Shown here in pieces: positions 51,531 through 59,737 of a stretch of 64,000 bases of DNA (position 1 is its first letter; every line of letters starts with the position of its first letter). The position numbers and the translations under genes are program-made. Origin of the DNA: Candidatus Krumholzibacteriota bacterium. Lineage in GTDB: Bacteria; Krumholzibacteriota; Krumholzibacteriia; LZORAL124-64-63. Location: NCBI GenBank assembly GCA_022711765.1, contig JAKLEB010000002.1:1-64000 (forward strand), written 5' to 3'. The notes under the pieces were generated by a model. That model did no database searches, had not been told where the DNA came from, and was given only the letters and a program-made list of their open reading frames with translations.

Positions 51531-52157
51531 TCAAGCGCCCCGCTGGCGCAGCCGCCGCCGCTTCGCGTGCCGGATGACGAAGACGCCGAACCCGGCCGCG
51601 AGCAGCACGACCACCACGATGTCGATCACGTGGCTGTACTGCATGATCGCTTCCCAGTTCTGCTTGAGCTTCATCCCCGCCACGGTCAGGATCGCGTTCC
51701 AGATCCCGGCGCCGATGATCGTGTAGACGACGAACGGCGCGAGGGGCATCCGTCCGACGCCCGCCGGGATCGAAATGAGGTGTCGCACGACCGGGATGAA
51801 CCGGCAGACGAGGATCGTGATCTGACCGTGCCGCTGGAAGTAGCGTTGCGTCGCCGCGAGCTCGTGCAGGTCCAGGAGGAAGTACTTGCCGAAGCGCCGG
51901 AAGAACGGCTCGCCGCCGTAGGCGCCCATCGCGTAGCTGAGCAGCGAGCCCGCGATGCTGCCGGCCGTGCTCGCGGCGATCACCCCCGCCAGCGAGAAGC
52001 GTCCCGTCACGACGAGGAATCCCGCGAACGGCATCACGGCCTCGCTCGGCACCGGGAAGACCATGCTCTCCATCACCATGAGCACGAAGACGCTGAGGTA
52101 GCCGGTCCTGTCGATGAAGGTCGTGGCCAGGCCGGCGATGGTCTCGGAGATTCCCAT
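51531..52157 (-). CDS. DedA-family membrane protein
   Basis: 208 residues, five or six hydrophobic segments. The family motifs are the early VMESMVFPVPSEAVMPFAGF, GSIAGSLLSYAMGAYGGEPF, and CRFIPVVRHLISIPAGVGRM. DedA proteins are inner-membrane lipid scramblases/flippases or proton-linked transporters needed for envelope homeostasis. The start ATG has GGGAGT nearby. It lies 167 bp upstream of the PspA-like gene on the same strand, which would fit a shared membrane-maintenance role, but there may be a separate promoter between them. Confidence 0.92.
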   Translation of the reverse strand: MGISETIAGLATTFIDRTGYLSVFVLMVMESMVFPVPSEAVMPFAGFLVVTGRFSLAGVIAASTAGSIAGSLLSYAMGAYGGEPFFRRFGKYFLLDLHELAATQRYFQRHGQITILVCRFIPVVRHLISIPAGVGRMPLAPFVVYTIIGAGIWNAILTVAGMKLKQNWEAIMQYSHVIDIVVVVLLAAGFGVFVIRHAKRRRLRQRGA

Positions 52158-52378
52158 GTCACTCCCGGGCTAGGGGCAACGGTCCAGCGGTCGGCGCAGG
52201 CGGCGACCCGTGGGTCGACGACGGCATGGGCGGCAGTCTAGCCGTGCCTGCGGCAACCGTCAATCGACTCGGACGTGCCATCGCGGCCGGTCGACTGTAT
52301 CGTGCCTGGCGGGACGCGAGACCGCGCGAAGCCCGCCAACGCGAACGGCGACGACCGGAGGATCAGGAGGATCAGGAG

Positions 52379-53401
52379 ATGTCTCGACTGATGAATCATG
52401 CCCGGCCGTCGCTGCTGCCGGCGGCGATCGCCCTGGCCCTGACGGCGTGCAGTGCGGATTCGACCTCGCAACCCGACCGCGGCGGATCGCCGGACGTCGC
52501 CGATCACCACGCCGTCCTGGATTTCGATGCCGGGCGGATCCCGGCTCACTGGATCGCGGAGGTGAAGCGCCAGGGGATCCTCATCCATCTCCCGGGCCGG
52601 TCTCACGCTCAGCAACTGGTCGGCGATCTCGACGACCAGCCGGCCCGGCACATCGGCGGCCTGAAGACGCTCGAGAACCTGGATCCGACCTATGCCGTCG
52701 CGATCGCCTGCGATCTGGCCGACCTGCCGGCGAGCGGCGCACTGCGCATCCTCAAGGGTCAGTACGACCCACGTTCAGGCGACCTCATCGCGACGGACGA
52801 GTGCCGGTTCGACGATCGGCAGTACTGGACCGGCGAGTCGGGGCGGCAGCTCACGGAATTCACCGCGACGTACGCCGCCCAGCACGGCAATCCCCTCGAC
52901 GCGTCGATCTACGGCTGGTCGTACGACATCATCGCACCGAACAGCTCCCACGACGAGCAGGGCGGCGCGATCACGTTCGACGAGGAGCGCCGGTCGGCCT
53001 ACCTCGCCGCCGTCCGCCGGTTCAACGGCCACTCGTCCGGCGCCGTCTTCGTCTACGCGACGGCGCCGACCGATCGCGGCTACAGCGGGAACGCGGACTA
53101 CCTGACGAGCGACGGCCTGCGCGCGACGATCCACAACCAGGCCATCCGGGACGCGGCGCGGGCCGCCGGCGGCTACGTCTTCGACCAGGCCGACATCGAG
53201 AACTGGAACGCCGACTTCACCGACCGTCGTTCCGTCACCTACGACGGCCAGCCCCTCCAGCTCCGCCACGCGGACTGGGACGGCTCGGACTGCGCCCATG
53301 GCGGCATGGGCCTCTGCGTCGTCAAGGCCAAGGCTCTGTGGTGGCTCGCGGCCCGCCTCGCGGGCTGGGACGGGACGCCGGACGCGGCCGCGCCCAGGTA
53401 G
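52379..53401 (+). CDS. Putative SGNH-hydrolase-like lipoprotein
   Basis: 340 residues with a lipoprotein signal peptide (LLPAAIALALTAC, Cys23). Segments HWIAEVKRQGILIHLPGRSH then AQQLVGDLD, and the later IYGWSYDIIAP and GAVFVYATAPTDRGYSGNAD, recall a domain I know from secreted bacterial proteins with a HTSHGxQL motif, possibly related to SGNH hydrolases. The catalytic residues are not clearly identifiable. Strong SD (GGATCAGGAG, 52370-52378). It is followed by a terminator hairpin at 53423-53444. Confidence 0.65.
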   Translation: MSRLMNHARPSLLPAAIALALTACSADSTSQPDRGGSPDVADHHAVLDFDAGRIPAHWIAEVKRQGILIHLPGRSHAQQLVGDLDDQPARHIGGLKTLENLDPTYAVAIACDLADLPASGALRILKGQYDPRSGDLIATDECRFDDRQYWTGESGRQLTEFTATYAAQHGNPLDASIYGWSYDIIAPNSSHDEQGGAITFDEERRSAYLAAVRRFNGHSSGAVFVYATAPTDRGYSGNADYLTSDGLRATIHNQAIRDAARAAGGYVFDQADIENWNADFTDRRSVTYDGQPLQLRHADWDGSDCAHGGMGLCVVKAKALWWLAARLAGWDGTPDAAAPR

Positions 53402-53422
53402 GGCCGTCCCGGCGCACGAGAA

Positions 53423-53444
53423 GGGCGCCTCGCGGGAGGCGCCC
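53423..53444 (+). terminator. Terminator-like hairpin after the lipoprotein gene
   Basis: GGGCGCCTC and GAGGCGCCC form a perfect 9-bp stem with a 4-nt GCGG loop, 21 bp after the stop. No T-run follows. The convergent gene 53495-53941 may share it. Confidence 0.6.
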
Positions 53445-53494
53445 TCGGTCCGGGAGTCATGCCGTCGCGGCGGAGCCGCGGCCGCGGTCGATCG

Positions 53495-53941
53495 TCAACG
53501 CCACCCGCCGCGATGGTGCTTGCCGCCGTGCGGCTTGCCATGCCGCTCGTGCATCTGCTCGTACGGGTACAGGACCGTGCGCACCCGGTGCGTGGGCAGG
53601 CTCAGGAACGCGCGGATCTCCGTCCAGGCGTACCCGTCCCGGCGCATGTCCAGGAGGACGTAACGCGGGCAATCGTAGGTGCGCGCCAGCATCCGGGCCA
53701 TCTTCCGATCGTGGCGATCGATGACGATCGGATACCGTCCCACCGGCCGGACCAGCGGGTGATCGCAGATCGGGTCATGCGTGTTCACGGAGATCGCGAA
53801 ATCCGGCGTCGCGAGATTGATGCCGACCCTGATCCTGGCGTCGGCGCGAGTCGGCAGCGCCACGCTCAGCGCCGCCAGGACGATCAATGCGGACCCGACC
53901 GTGGCGCGTCGGGCCAGTGAGGTCTTCGGGAACCGCGTCAT
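53495..53941 (-). CDS. Small secreted protein of unknown function
   Basis: 148 residues with a signal peptide (about 1-36, ending RADARI). The mature domain contains DFAISVNTHDPICDHPLVRP, a HDRKMARMLARTYD helix and an LDMRRDGYAWTEIRAF segment, and it ends in a Gly/His-rich basic tail (HERHGKPHGGKHHRGGWR). The two Cys residues could form a disulfide. I do not recognise a family. SD GAGGAG precedes the ATG at 53941. Confidence 0.7.
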   Translation of the reverse strand: MTRFPKTSLARRATVGSALIVLAALSVALPTRADARIRVGINLATPDFAISVNTHDPICDHPLVRPVGRYPIVIDRHDRKMARMLARTYDCPRYVLLDMRRDGYAWTEIRAFLSLPTHRVRTVLYPYEQMHERHGKPHGGKHHRGGWR

Positions 53942-54361
53942 GATTCTGCTCCTCGTTGCATCGGCGCGCTCGGCTCTCCTGATCCGGAGGGGGGCCACGG
54001 CCGATAGACACCCATGGAGAGCGAGATCCGTACCACATCCGCGCAATACAGTATCAGATTTGAAATCAATAAGTTGCGGTTTCTCGGGCGCAACCGGCGG
54101 CGCGCGGCGCTGTCGCCGGGAGGAGGACATGTCTCGGGAAGAGGACAGCTGATCCGGCGGCGCCAGAGGCGAGGGCAGAGACGAGGTGCCCGAGGTGAAA
54201 ATCGCCGGCCAAGATGTGCTACAATCAGCAGGACGGCGGCCCCCGTACCGACGGGGCGACAGGATCAACCCGGCCTCGTCTCCGCCTTGCCCTGGCTGCG
54301 GAGGGCTGCAGCACGCAGAGGACTCCTCCCTCGCGGGGGACCAGAGGAAGGGAATTCGACC
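53942..54361. promoter_or_regulatory. Divergent intergenic region with an extended -10 promoter
   Basis: 420 bp between the small secreted protein (minus) and the SW-tail protein (plus). A good extended -10 (GATGTGC-TACAAT, TACAAT at 54220-54225) faces the plus gene with a leader of about 130 nt. A second AT-rich patch (54034-54085) may serve the minus gene. No ORF is supported. Confidence 0.45.
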
Positions 54362-55372
54362 ATGCGGACACTGATCCTGCTCGCCTTGGCGCTGGCCCTG
54401 GTCGGGGCGGCCGCGGCCTTCGATCTCGGCAGCGTGCGTCCACTCAAACCGTTCATCGCCTACCCCGAGAACGTCCCCGACCCCGCGGTGCTGCGCCAGG
54501 GCGGCGACACGATCGCCCAGGCCACGCCGATCGTGGTCGGCAGCGCGCTCGACGGCACGACGACCGGCTTCATCAACGACTACGACGAGGTCTGCCCGTA
54601 TACCGGCGGGATGGCGCCGGACGTCGTCTACACGTTCACCCCGGAGGCGAACATCGGGGTCACCGTGGACATGTACGGCTCCGCGTACGACACGAAGATC
54701 TACATCTACGACGAGGACCTGGGCCTCATCGCCTGCAACGACGACTACTACCCCGACTACACGTCGCGCGTCGAAGACGTCCCGGTCGTGGGCGGCGCCC
54801 CGTACTATCTCGTCATCGACGGGTACGGCAGCGACAACGGCATCTACCACGGATACATCGAGGAATACGTGCCTTGCGCCCTCGACTGCCCGGCCGGCGC
54901 CCAGCTCGAGGGCGAGCCGCCGCTGGTCGACGACTACGTCGACGCGCTGAACGGCGGTTGCGGAAGCAATCCGGTCAACTTCCAGGCCATCACGAGCCCG
55001 GTCTTCTGCGCCACTTCGGGCTATTATCAGAGCAGTGGCAGCCCTGCGCGCGATACCGACTGGTTCCACATCATCATGCCGGCCGGCGGCGTTCTCGAGG
55101 TCACCGGCAACGCCGAGGAATACATGAACATGTTCGAGCTCGGCCCCCAGGACTGCAATTCGGTGGAGGTGATCCAGACCGCGTGGCTCATCCCCTGCCA
55201 GCCGGCGACGATGACGATCACCGGCCCGGGCGGTTCGCTGGTGTGGTTCTGGTGCGGTCCGCAGAATTTCTGGGAAGGCAACACGTACGAGTTCGACTAC
55301 GTGCTGTTCGTGGACACGGAGGTCGCCGTCGAGAACCACAGCTGGACCGACGTCAAGGGTCTGTTCGACTAG
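54362..55372 (+). CDS. Secreted protein with SWTDVKGLFD tail (paralogue of 61090-62106)
   Basis: 336 residues with a signal peptide (about 1-19, MRTLILLALALALVGAAAAF). The first mature domain has GGDTIAQATPIVVGSALDGT, then TGFINDYDEVCPYT, and PDVVYTFTPEANIGVTVDMY with YDTKIYIYDEDLGLIACNDD, which recalls the DVxxPxY/xTxxG pre-peptidase C-terminal (PPC)-like beta-sandwich that binds calcium. A second PPC-like half follows (ATSGYYQSSGSPARDTDWFH). The last ten residues are SWTDVKGLFD. It is about 60-65% identical by eye to 61090-62106. SD AGAGGAAGGG. It has the same extended -10 promoter as its paralogue. Confidence 0.85.
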   Translation: MRTLILLALALALVGAAAAFDLGSVRPLKPFIAYPENVPDPAVLRQGGDTIAQATPIVVGSALDGTTTGFINDYDEVCPYTGGMAPDVVYTFTPEANIGVTVDMYGSAYDTKIYIYDEDLGLIACNDDYYPDYTSRVEDVPVVGGAPYYLVIDGYGSDNGIYHGYIEEYVPCALDCPAGAQLEGEPPLVDDYVDALNGGCGSNPVNFQAITSPVFCATSGYYQSSGSPARDTDWFHIIMPAGGVLEVTGNAEEYMNMFELGPQDCNSVEVIQTAWLIPCQPATMTITGPGGSLVWFWCGPQNFWEGNTYEFDYVLFVDTEVAVENHSWTDVKGLFD

Positions 55373-55404
55373 GGGCCCTCGGGCCGCCGCGGCAGGCTGG
55401 CCAT

Positions 55405-55439
55405 GGCCAGGGCCGGGGAGCGGTCCCCGGACCCTGGCC
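55405..55439. terminator. Long hairpin between convergent genes
   Basis: GGCCAGGGCCGGGGA and TCCCCGGaCCCTGGCC pair over 15 bp with one bulged A and a 4-nt loop, between the SW-tail protein gene (stop 55372) and the convergent PNPFNP gene (stop 55450). Likely bidirectional terminator. Confidence 0.6.
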
Positions 55440-55449
55440 GCGGGCCCGG

Positions 55450-56922
55450 CTATCTCGCGAGCACCACGCGCCGGGTGGCCGCGTCGGCGCCCACGCCCAG
55501 GCGCACGAGATACACTCCCGAGGGCATCGCGCGTCCGGCCCGGTCACGACCATCCCAGGTCGCGGCGATCGTCCCGTTCGCGGCGCGCGAGGCCGCGAGC
55601 GTGGCCACGCGCCGTCCGCCGAGGTCGTACACCGCGAGAGCGGCCTCGCCGCCGGCCGCGACCGCCCCGGAGAGGTTCAGCAGCGGATTGAACGGATTCG
55701 GCCACGCGTCGAGGGTCGCGCGTCCGCGCGCCGGCGCGTCCTCGAGCACCGGCACCTCGGCGTCCGGCCGCGCGAGCATGATCCGGCGCGGCTGCGGCAC
55801 GCCGGCCACCGTGTCCTTGACCGTCCAGGCGAACACGGGCTGGCCGCCCGTGGTCAGATCCATGGCGACGCGCGACCCGAGGCCGGCATCCTCGTAGAGG
55901 TCGAGGTCCTGGCCGCGGTCGGTCCAGCCGTCGGCGTTGCGCACCCAGTACTCCAGGTCCCGCCGGTGCGGCTGGAGGTCCGGGCCGGAGCCGAGCTGCG
56001 TCCAGAACGCGTGGGTTTGTCCCTGGGCGTCGAGGCGAATGCACGGCGACTGCGGCCAGTCGTAATCGAAGTACGGGACAGTCAGCGGCTCGAGGTCCCG
56101 CCAGACGCCCTCCGCATCCTGGAGCGTGGCGTGGATGACGTTGCACGGACAGGTCGGTTGCGGCCCCAGCGAGAGGATGCCCTGCGCGCCGGTCGCAGCC
56201 GCGTCGGCGTCGCACTCGACGCCGTAGTCCAGGTGGGGCACGAGCATCTCCGCGAGCCACTCGCCGTCCGGCTGCTCGGTCCGGTACGCGAGGCGCACGT
56301 CGTCCCGCAGGTAGTAGACGCGCGGCAGCGGCTGGTACGGATCGGGCACGTCCGAGAGCTGGGGTCGGACCGGGGTCGCGAGTCCCTCGGCGATCAGGGC
56401 GAGTTCCTCCGGGCCGCCCTTGGTGATCCTCAGCAGCAGGACGACCTGGCCCTGGTTCACGCTCGCCGCCTCGAACACGATCCAGGCGACGTCCCAGCCC
56501 GGCTGGGCGACGCCGCGGACGTCGAGCACCGTCTCGGCGTGACTGATCCAGGTCTCGACGTACCGGGGCGGGTCGATGAACTCTGTGCCATAGGCCACGT
56601 TGTACTTGATGCCGGTGCCGGACGCCCAGACGAGCATGAGCCCCTGCCACGTCCAGACCACCCGGGGGCTCGTGCCGTAGCCGTGATTCTGGGGGTCGCG
56701 GGCGCCGGACGTGCCGGGCGGGAAGGTCGGACAGCCGGCGGTCCAGACCTGCAGGTTCGCGTCCTGCCAGGCGACGATCGTCTCGCCGCCGGGGGACAGA
56801 CCGACCGCCGGCTGATCGCAATCGGCGGCGCCGTCGCTGACTGGTTCGACGATGATGCCGGCCGCGACAGGCCCGGCAATCGCCAGAATGCACGCGAGCA
56901 GGGGATGGGCGAGACGGACCAT
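55450..56922 (-). CDS. Secreted protein with a FlgD-like (PNPFNP) C-terminal domain
   Basis: 490 residues with a signal peptide (about 1-20). The large N-terminal part is beta-rich and propeller-like, with repeated strand-loop units (VAWQDANLQVWTAGC, LMLVWASGTGIKYNVAYG, WDVAWIVFEAASVNQGQVVL). The end is a FlgD-like Ig domain: LDAWPNPFNPLLNLSGAV, YDLGGRRVATLAASRA and AMPSGVYLVRLGVG. Surface location is likely. ATG at 56922 with SD GGAGGAGA. An extended -10 (GTGT-TATGAT, complement of 56972-56977) lies about 50 bp upstream. Confidence 0.85.
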   Translation of the reverse strand: MVRLAHPLLACILAIAGPVAAGIIVEPVSDGAADCDQPAVGLSPGGETIVAWQDANLQVWTAGCPTFPPGTSGARDPQNHGYGTSPRVVWTWQGLMLVWASGTGIKYNVAYGTEFIDPPRYVETWISHAETVLDVRGVAQPGWDVAWIVFEAASVNQGQVVLLLRITKGGPEELALIAEGLATPVRPQLSDVPDPYQPLPRVYYLRDDVRLAYRTEQPDGEWLAEMLVPHLDYGVECDADAAATGAQGILSLGPQPTCPCNVIHATLQDAEGVWRDLEPLTVPYFDYDWPQSPCIRLDAQGQTHAFWTQLGSGPDLQPHRRDLEYWVRNADGWTDRGQDLDLYEDAGLGSRVAMDLTTGGQPVFAWTVKDTVAGVPQPRRIMLARPDAEVPVLEDAPARGRATLDAWPNPFNPLLNLSGAVAAGGEAALAVYDLGGRRVATLAASRAANGTIAATWDGRDRAGRAMPSGVYLVRLGVGADAATRRVVLAR

Positions 56923-56967
56923 GGCGATCTCCTCCAGGGCGCGGGCGACGAGAGGATTATGAAGGTA

Positions 56968-56984
56968 GATGATCATAACACGTC
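56968..56984 (-). promoter_or_regulatory. Extended -10 promoter for the PNPFNP protein gene
   Basis: Read on the minus strand the element is GACGTG-T-TATGAT-CATC, an extended -10 with 10 to 13 positions shared with those before 54362, 61090 and 20974. No clear -35. Confidence 0.4.
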
Positions 56985-57091
56985 GATCGGCGCGGGGTGA
57001 AGCGCGATGGCGGATCTTCGCGGGCGGCATCGATCCGGGCGAGCGGCTCGACCGAGCCGCGCGTGGCTTGCGACCGGACAGGCCGCCTTTT

Positions 57092-57150
57092 AGGTTTGAC
57101 CTCGACTCGCCAGGTTCGACCGCGACTCGCAGGTTCGACCGCGACTCGCC
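57092..57150. repeat. Three tandem 19-20 bp repeats upstream of hydE
   Basis: The unit AGGTTCGACCGCGACTCGCC occurs as a diverged copy (57092-57111, with AGGTTTGACCTCGACTCGCC), a 19-bp copy (57112-57130) and a full copy (57131-57150). They lie 76-134 bp before the hydE start in the 303-bp divergent region. They may be binding sites for a regulator. The rest of the region holds the minus-strand promoter and no gene. Confidence 0.7.
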
Positions 57151-57225
57151 CGGTCGGATCGCTCCGTGACGTGGCGGCCTTTCGGCAGCACCCCGCCGCC
57201 GAGACGGCCGCCGAGGCGGCGCACG

Positions 57226-58296
57226 ATGCCACTTTCCCTCGACGAGATCGCCGGCCGCCTCCGCGAGATCGACCCCGCGCGGCTCGATCGGCTGTGGCGC
57301 GAGGCGGATGCGACTCGCCGCCGCCACGTCGGCGACGCCGTGCACCTGCGCGGCCTCATCGAGATCTCCAACCACTGCGTTCGCCAGTGCGCCTACTGCG
57401 GCATCCGCGCCGGCCGGGCCGGACTGCTCCGCTACCGCATGACCGCGGCGGAGATCCTCGACTGCGCGCGCCTCGCGAACGCGCTGGGCCACGGCACGGT
57501 CGTCCTGCAGGCGGGCGAGGACCCGGGCTTGACCGGACCGTGGATCGCCGACGTCGTGCGGTCGATCAAGCGCGCCTACCCGCTCGCGGTCACGCTCGGT
57601 CTCGGCGAGCGCGACGATCGAGACCTGGCGCTCTGGCGCGAGGCGGGCGCCGACCGCTACCTGTTGCGCTTCGAGACCAGCAATCCGGCGCTCTTCGAAC
57701 GCATCCACCCGGCATGGCCGGGGCACGTGTCCGACCGGCTCGCGATGCTGCGCCGGGTGCGCGCGCTCGGCTACGAGGTGGGCAGCGGCGCGATGGTCGG
57801 CATACCCGGCCAGACCTGGGCCGACCTCGCGGCCGACATCGCGCTCTTCGCCGAGCTGGACCTCGACATGATCGGGGTGGGGCCGTGGGTGCCGCACCCG
57901 GCGACGCCGCTCGGGGCCGAGCCGCTGGCGGGCGCCGCGTCCCCTGCGGACCAGGCGCCGAACGACGAGCTGACGACCCTCAAGGCGGTCGCGCTCGCGC
58001 GTCTCGTCTGCCCGCGCGCCAACATCCCGAGCACGACGGCGCTATCCACGATCGATCGCGAACGCGGCTACGAGCTTGGCCTCGAGCGGGGCGCCAACGT
58101 CGTGATGCCGAACCTGACGCCGGCCGCCTACCGCGTCCGCTACGAGATCTATCCGGACAAGGCCGGGGCCGACGAGGATCCGGCCGCGCGCGCCGTCGAG
58201 GTGCGCCGGCGCGTCGAGGCCCTGGGGCGGACCATCGGGACCGGACCCGGCCACGCCCGCGAGCGCGGCGCCGACCCCGCGGCGAAGGAGCGGTGA
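57226..58296 (+). CDS. hydE: [FeFe]-hydrogenase maturation radical SAM protein HydE
   Basis: 356 residues, a radical SAM (adenosylmethionine-cleaving) enzyme that helps build the di-iron cluster of [FeFe] hydrogenase. The CX3CX2C cluster motif is C51-VRQ-C55-AY-C58-G. HGTVVLQAGEDPGLTGPWIA and RFETSNPALFERIHP are typical HydE sequences. Its ATG (57226) is preceded by GAGGCGG. HydE is followed 1 bp later by hydG and then hydF. The structural hydrogenase gene (hydA) is not in the window. Confidence 0.93.
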   Translation: MPLSLDEIAGRLREIDPARLDRLWREADATRRRHVGDAVHLRGLIEISNHCVRQCAYCGIRAGRAGLLRYRMTAAEILDCARLANALGHGTVVLQAGEDPGLTGPWIADVVRSIKRAYPLAVTLGLGERDDRDLALWREAGADRYLLRFETSNPALFERIHPAWPGHVSDRLAMLRRVRALGYEVGSGAMVGIPGQTWADLAADIALFAELDLDMIGVGPWVPHPATPLGAEPLAGAASPADQAPNDELTTLKAVALARLVCPRANIPSTTALSTIDRERGYELGLERGANVVMPNLTPAAYRVRYEIYPDKAGADEDPAARAVEVRRRVEALGRTIGTGPGHARERGADPAAKER

Positions 58297-58297
58297 G

Positions 58298-59716
58298 GTG
58301 TCGTTGCCCGACCTGCGCCCCGGAGACGAAGCCGTGGACTTCATCGACGACGACGCCCTCGCTGCGCGCCTCGCGCGTCCGGCCGACGCCGGCCGCGTCC
58401 GCGCCGCGATCGCGAAGAGCCTCGCGAAGGAGGCGCTCGACCTCGACGAGACCGCGGCGCTGCTCGCGGCCGGCTCGCCCGAGCTCGTCGACGAGATCTT
58501 CGCCGCCGCCCGCCGCCTCAAGCAGGAGGTCTACGGCAACCGCATCGTCCTGTTCGCGCCGCTCTACGTCGGCAACGAGTGCACGAACGATTGCGTCTAC
58601 TGCGGCTTCCGGCGCAGCAACCGGGAAGCCGTGCGCCTGACCCTCGACGCGGACGCGCTCGCCGCCCAGGTCCGCGCGCTCGAGGACCAGGGGCACAAGC
58701 GGCTGATCCTCGTCTTCGGCGAGCATCCCCGCTACGACGCCCCGTTCATCGCCGCGACGGTGCGCGCCGTCTACGCGACGCGGTCCGGACCGGGCGAGAT
58801 CCGCCGGGTGAACATCAACGCGGCGCCCCTCGACGTGGACGGTTTCCGCACGGTCAAGGCGGCGGGCATCGGTACCTACCAGATCTTCCAGGAGACGTAC
58901 CACCACGCGACGTACGCCCGCGTGCACCCGCCGCGCACCCGCAAGGCCGACTACCTCTGGCGCCTCGACGCGCTCGACCGCGCCATGCAGGGCGGCTGCG
59001 ACGATGTCGGGATCGGCGCGCTCTTCGGGCTTCACGACTGGCGGTTCGAGACGCTGGCGCTGGTGGCCCACGCGAGGCACCTGCAGGAGCGCTTCGGGGT
59101 CGGCCCGCACACGATCAGCTTCCCCCGTCTCCAGCCCGCGCTGGGTTCCGAGCTGGACGGGCGCTGGCTGGTCGCCGACCGCGACTTCCTGCGGCTGATC
59201 GCGGTCCTGCGCCTGGCCGTGCCCTACACCGGGCTCATCCTCACGGCGCGCGAGAGCGCCGGACTGCGCCGCGAGGCGATGGGCTTCGGCGTCTCGCAGA
59301 TCGACGCCGGCACCCGCCTCGAACTGGGGGGCTACACGCGCGCCGGCGCTGACCAGCAGCTCGACCGCGAGCAGTTCATGCTCGGCGACGTGCGCTCGCT
59401 CGATGACGTCATGAGCGAGCTCGTGGTCGACGGCTACGTGCCGAGCTTCTGCACCGCGTGCTATCGGCTCGGCCGCACCGGCGAGCACTTCATGGAGTTC
59501 GCGATCCCCGGCTACATCAAGCGTTTCTGCACGCCCAACGCGCTCACGACCCTGGCGGAGTACCTGGCGGACTACGCGACCCCGGCGACGCGGGCCGCGG
59601 GCGAGAAACTGATCGCCGACGAGCTGGCGCGAATGCCCGCGGGGACGCCGAAGAACGAGCTGCTGAGCCGCCTCGAGCGGATCCGCACGGGCGGCGAGCG
59701 CGACCTCGCCTGGTGA
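58298..59716 (+). CDS. hydG: [FeFe]-hydrogenase maturation radical SAM protein HydG
   Basis: 472 residues, a tyrosine lyase-type radical SAM enzyme (relative of ThiH) that makes CO and CN- for the H-cluster. N-terminal CX3CX2C is C95-TND-C99-VY-C102. The C-terminal cluster has the HydG-specific CX2CX22C pattern: C385, C388 and C411 (CTACYRLGRTGEHFMEF... RFC). This matches well and separates it from ThiH. GTG start 1 bp after hydE. Protein length is typical. Confidence 0.95.
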   Translation: MSLPDLRPGDEAVDFIDDDALAARLARPADAGRVRAAIAKSLAKEALDLDETAALLAAGSPELVDEIFAAARRLKQEVYGNRIVLFAPLYVGNECTNDCVYCGFRRSNREAVRLTLDADALAAQVRALEDQGHKRLILVFGEHPRYDAPFIAATVRAVYATRSGPGEIRRVNINAAPLDVDGFRTVKAAGIGTYQIFQETYHHATYARVHPPRTRKADYLWRLDALDRAMQGGCDDVGIGALFGLHDWRFETLALVAHARHLQERFGVGPHTISFPRLQPALGSELDGRWLVADRDFLRLIAVLRLAVPYTGLILTARESAGLRREAMGFGVSQIDAGTRLELGGYTRAGADQQLDREQFMLGDVRSLDDVMSELVVDGYVPSFCTACYRLGRTGEHFMEFAIPGYIKRFCTPNALTTLAEYLADYATPATRAAGEKLIADELARMPAGTPKNELLSRLERIRTGGERDLAW

Positions 59717-59737
59717 CGTCTGCGCGACGGAGGTGGC

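Noticed and set aside
48724..51726. 1000-codon plus-strand frame opposite the SBP-OmpA and PspA genes
   Set aside because: No family resemblance, low-complexity Arg/Asp/Val/Gly composition, and it spans gene borders of three real genes.
57092..57150. Short CRISPR-like array in the tandem repeats before hydE
   Set aside because: Repeats are directly adjacent with no spacers, and no cas gene is near.
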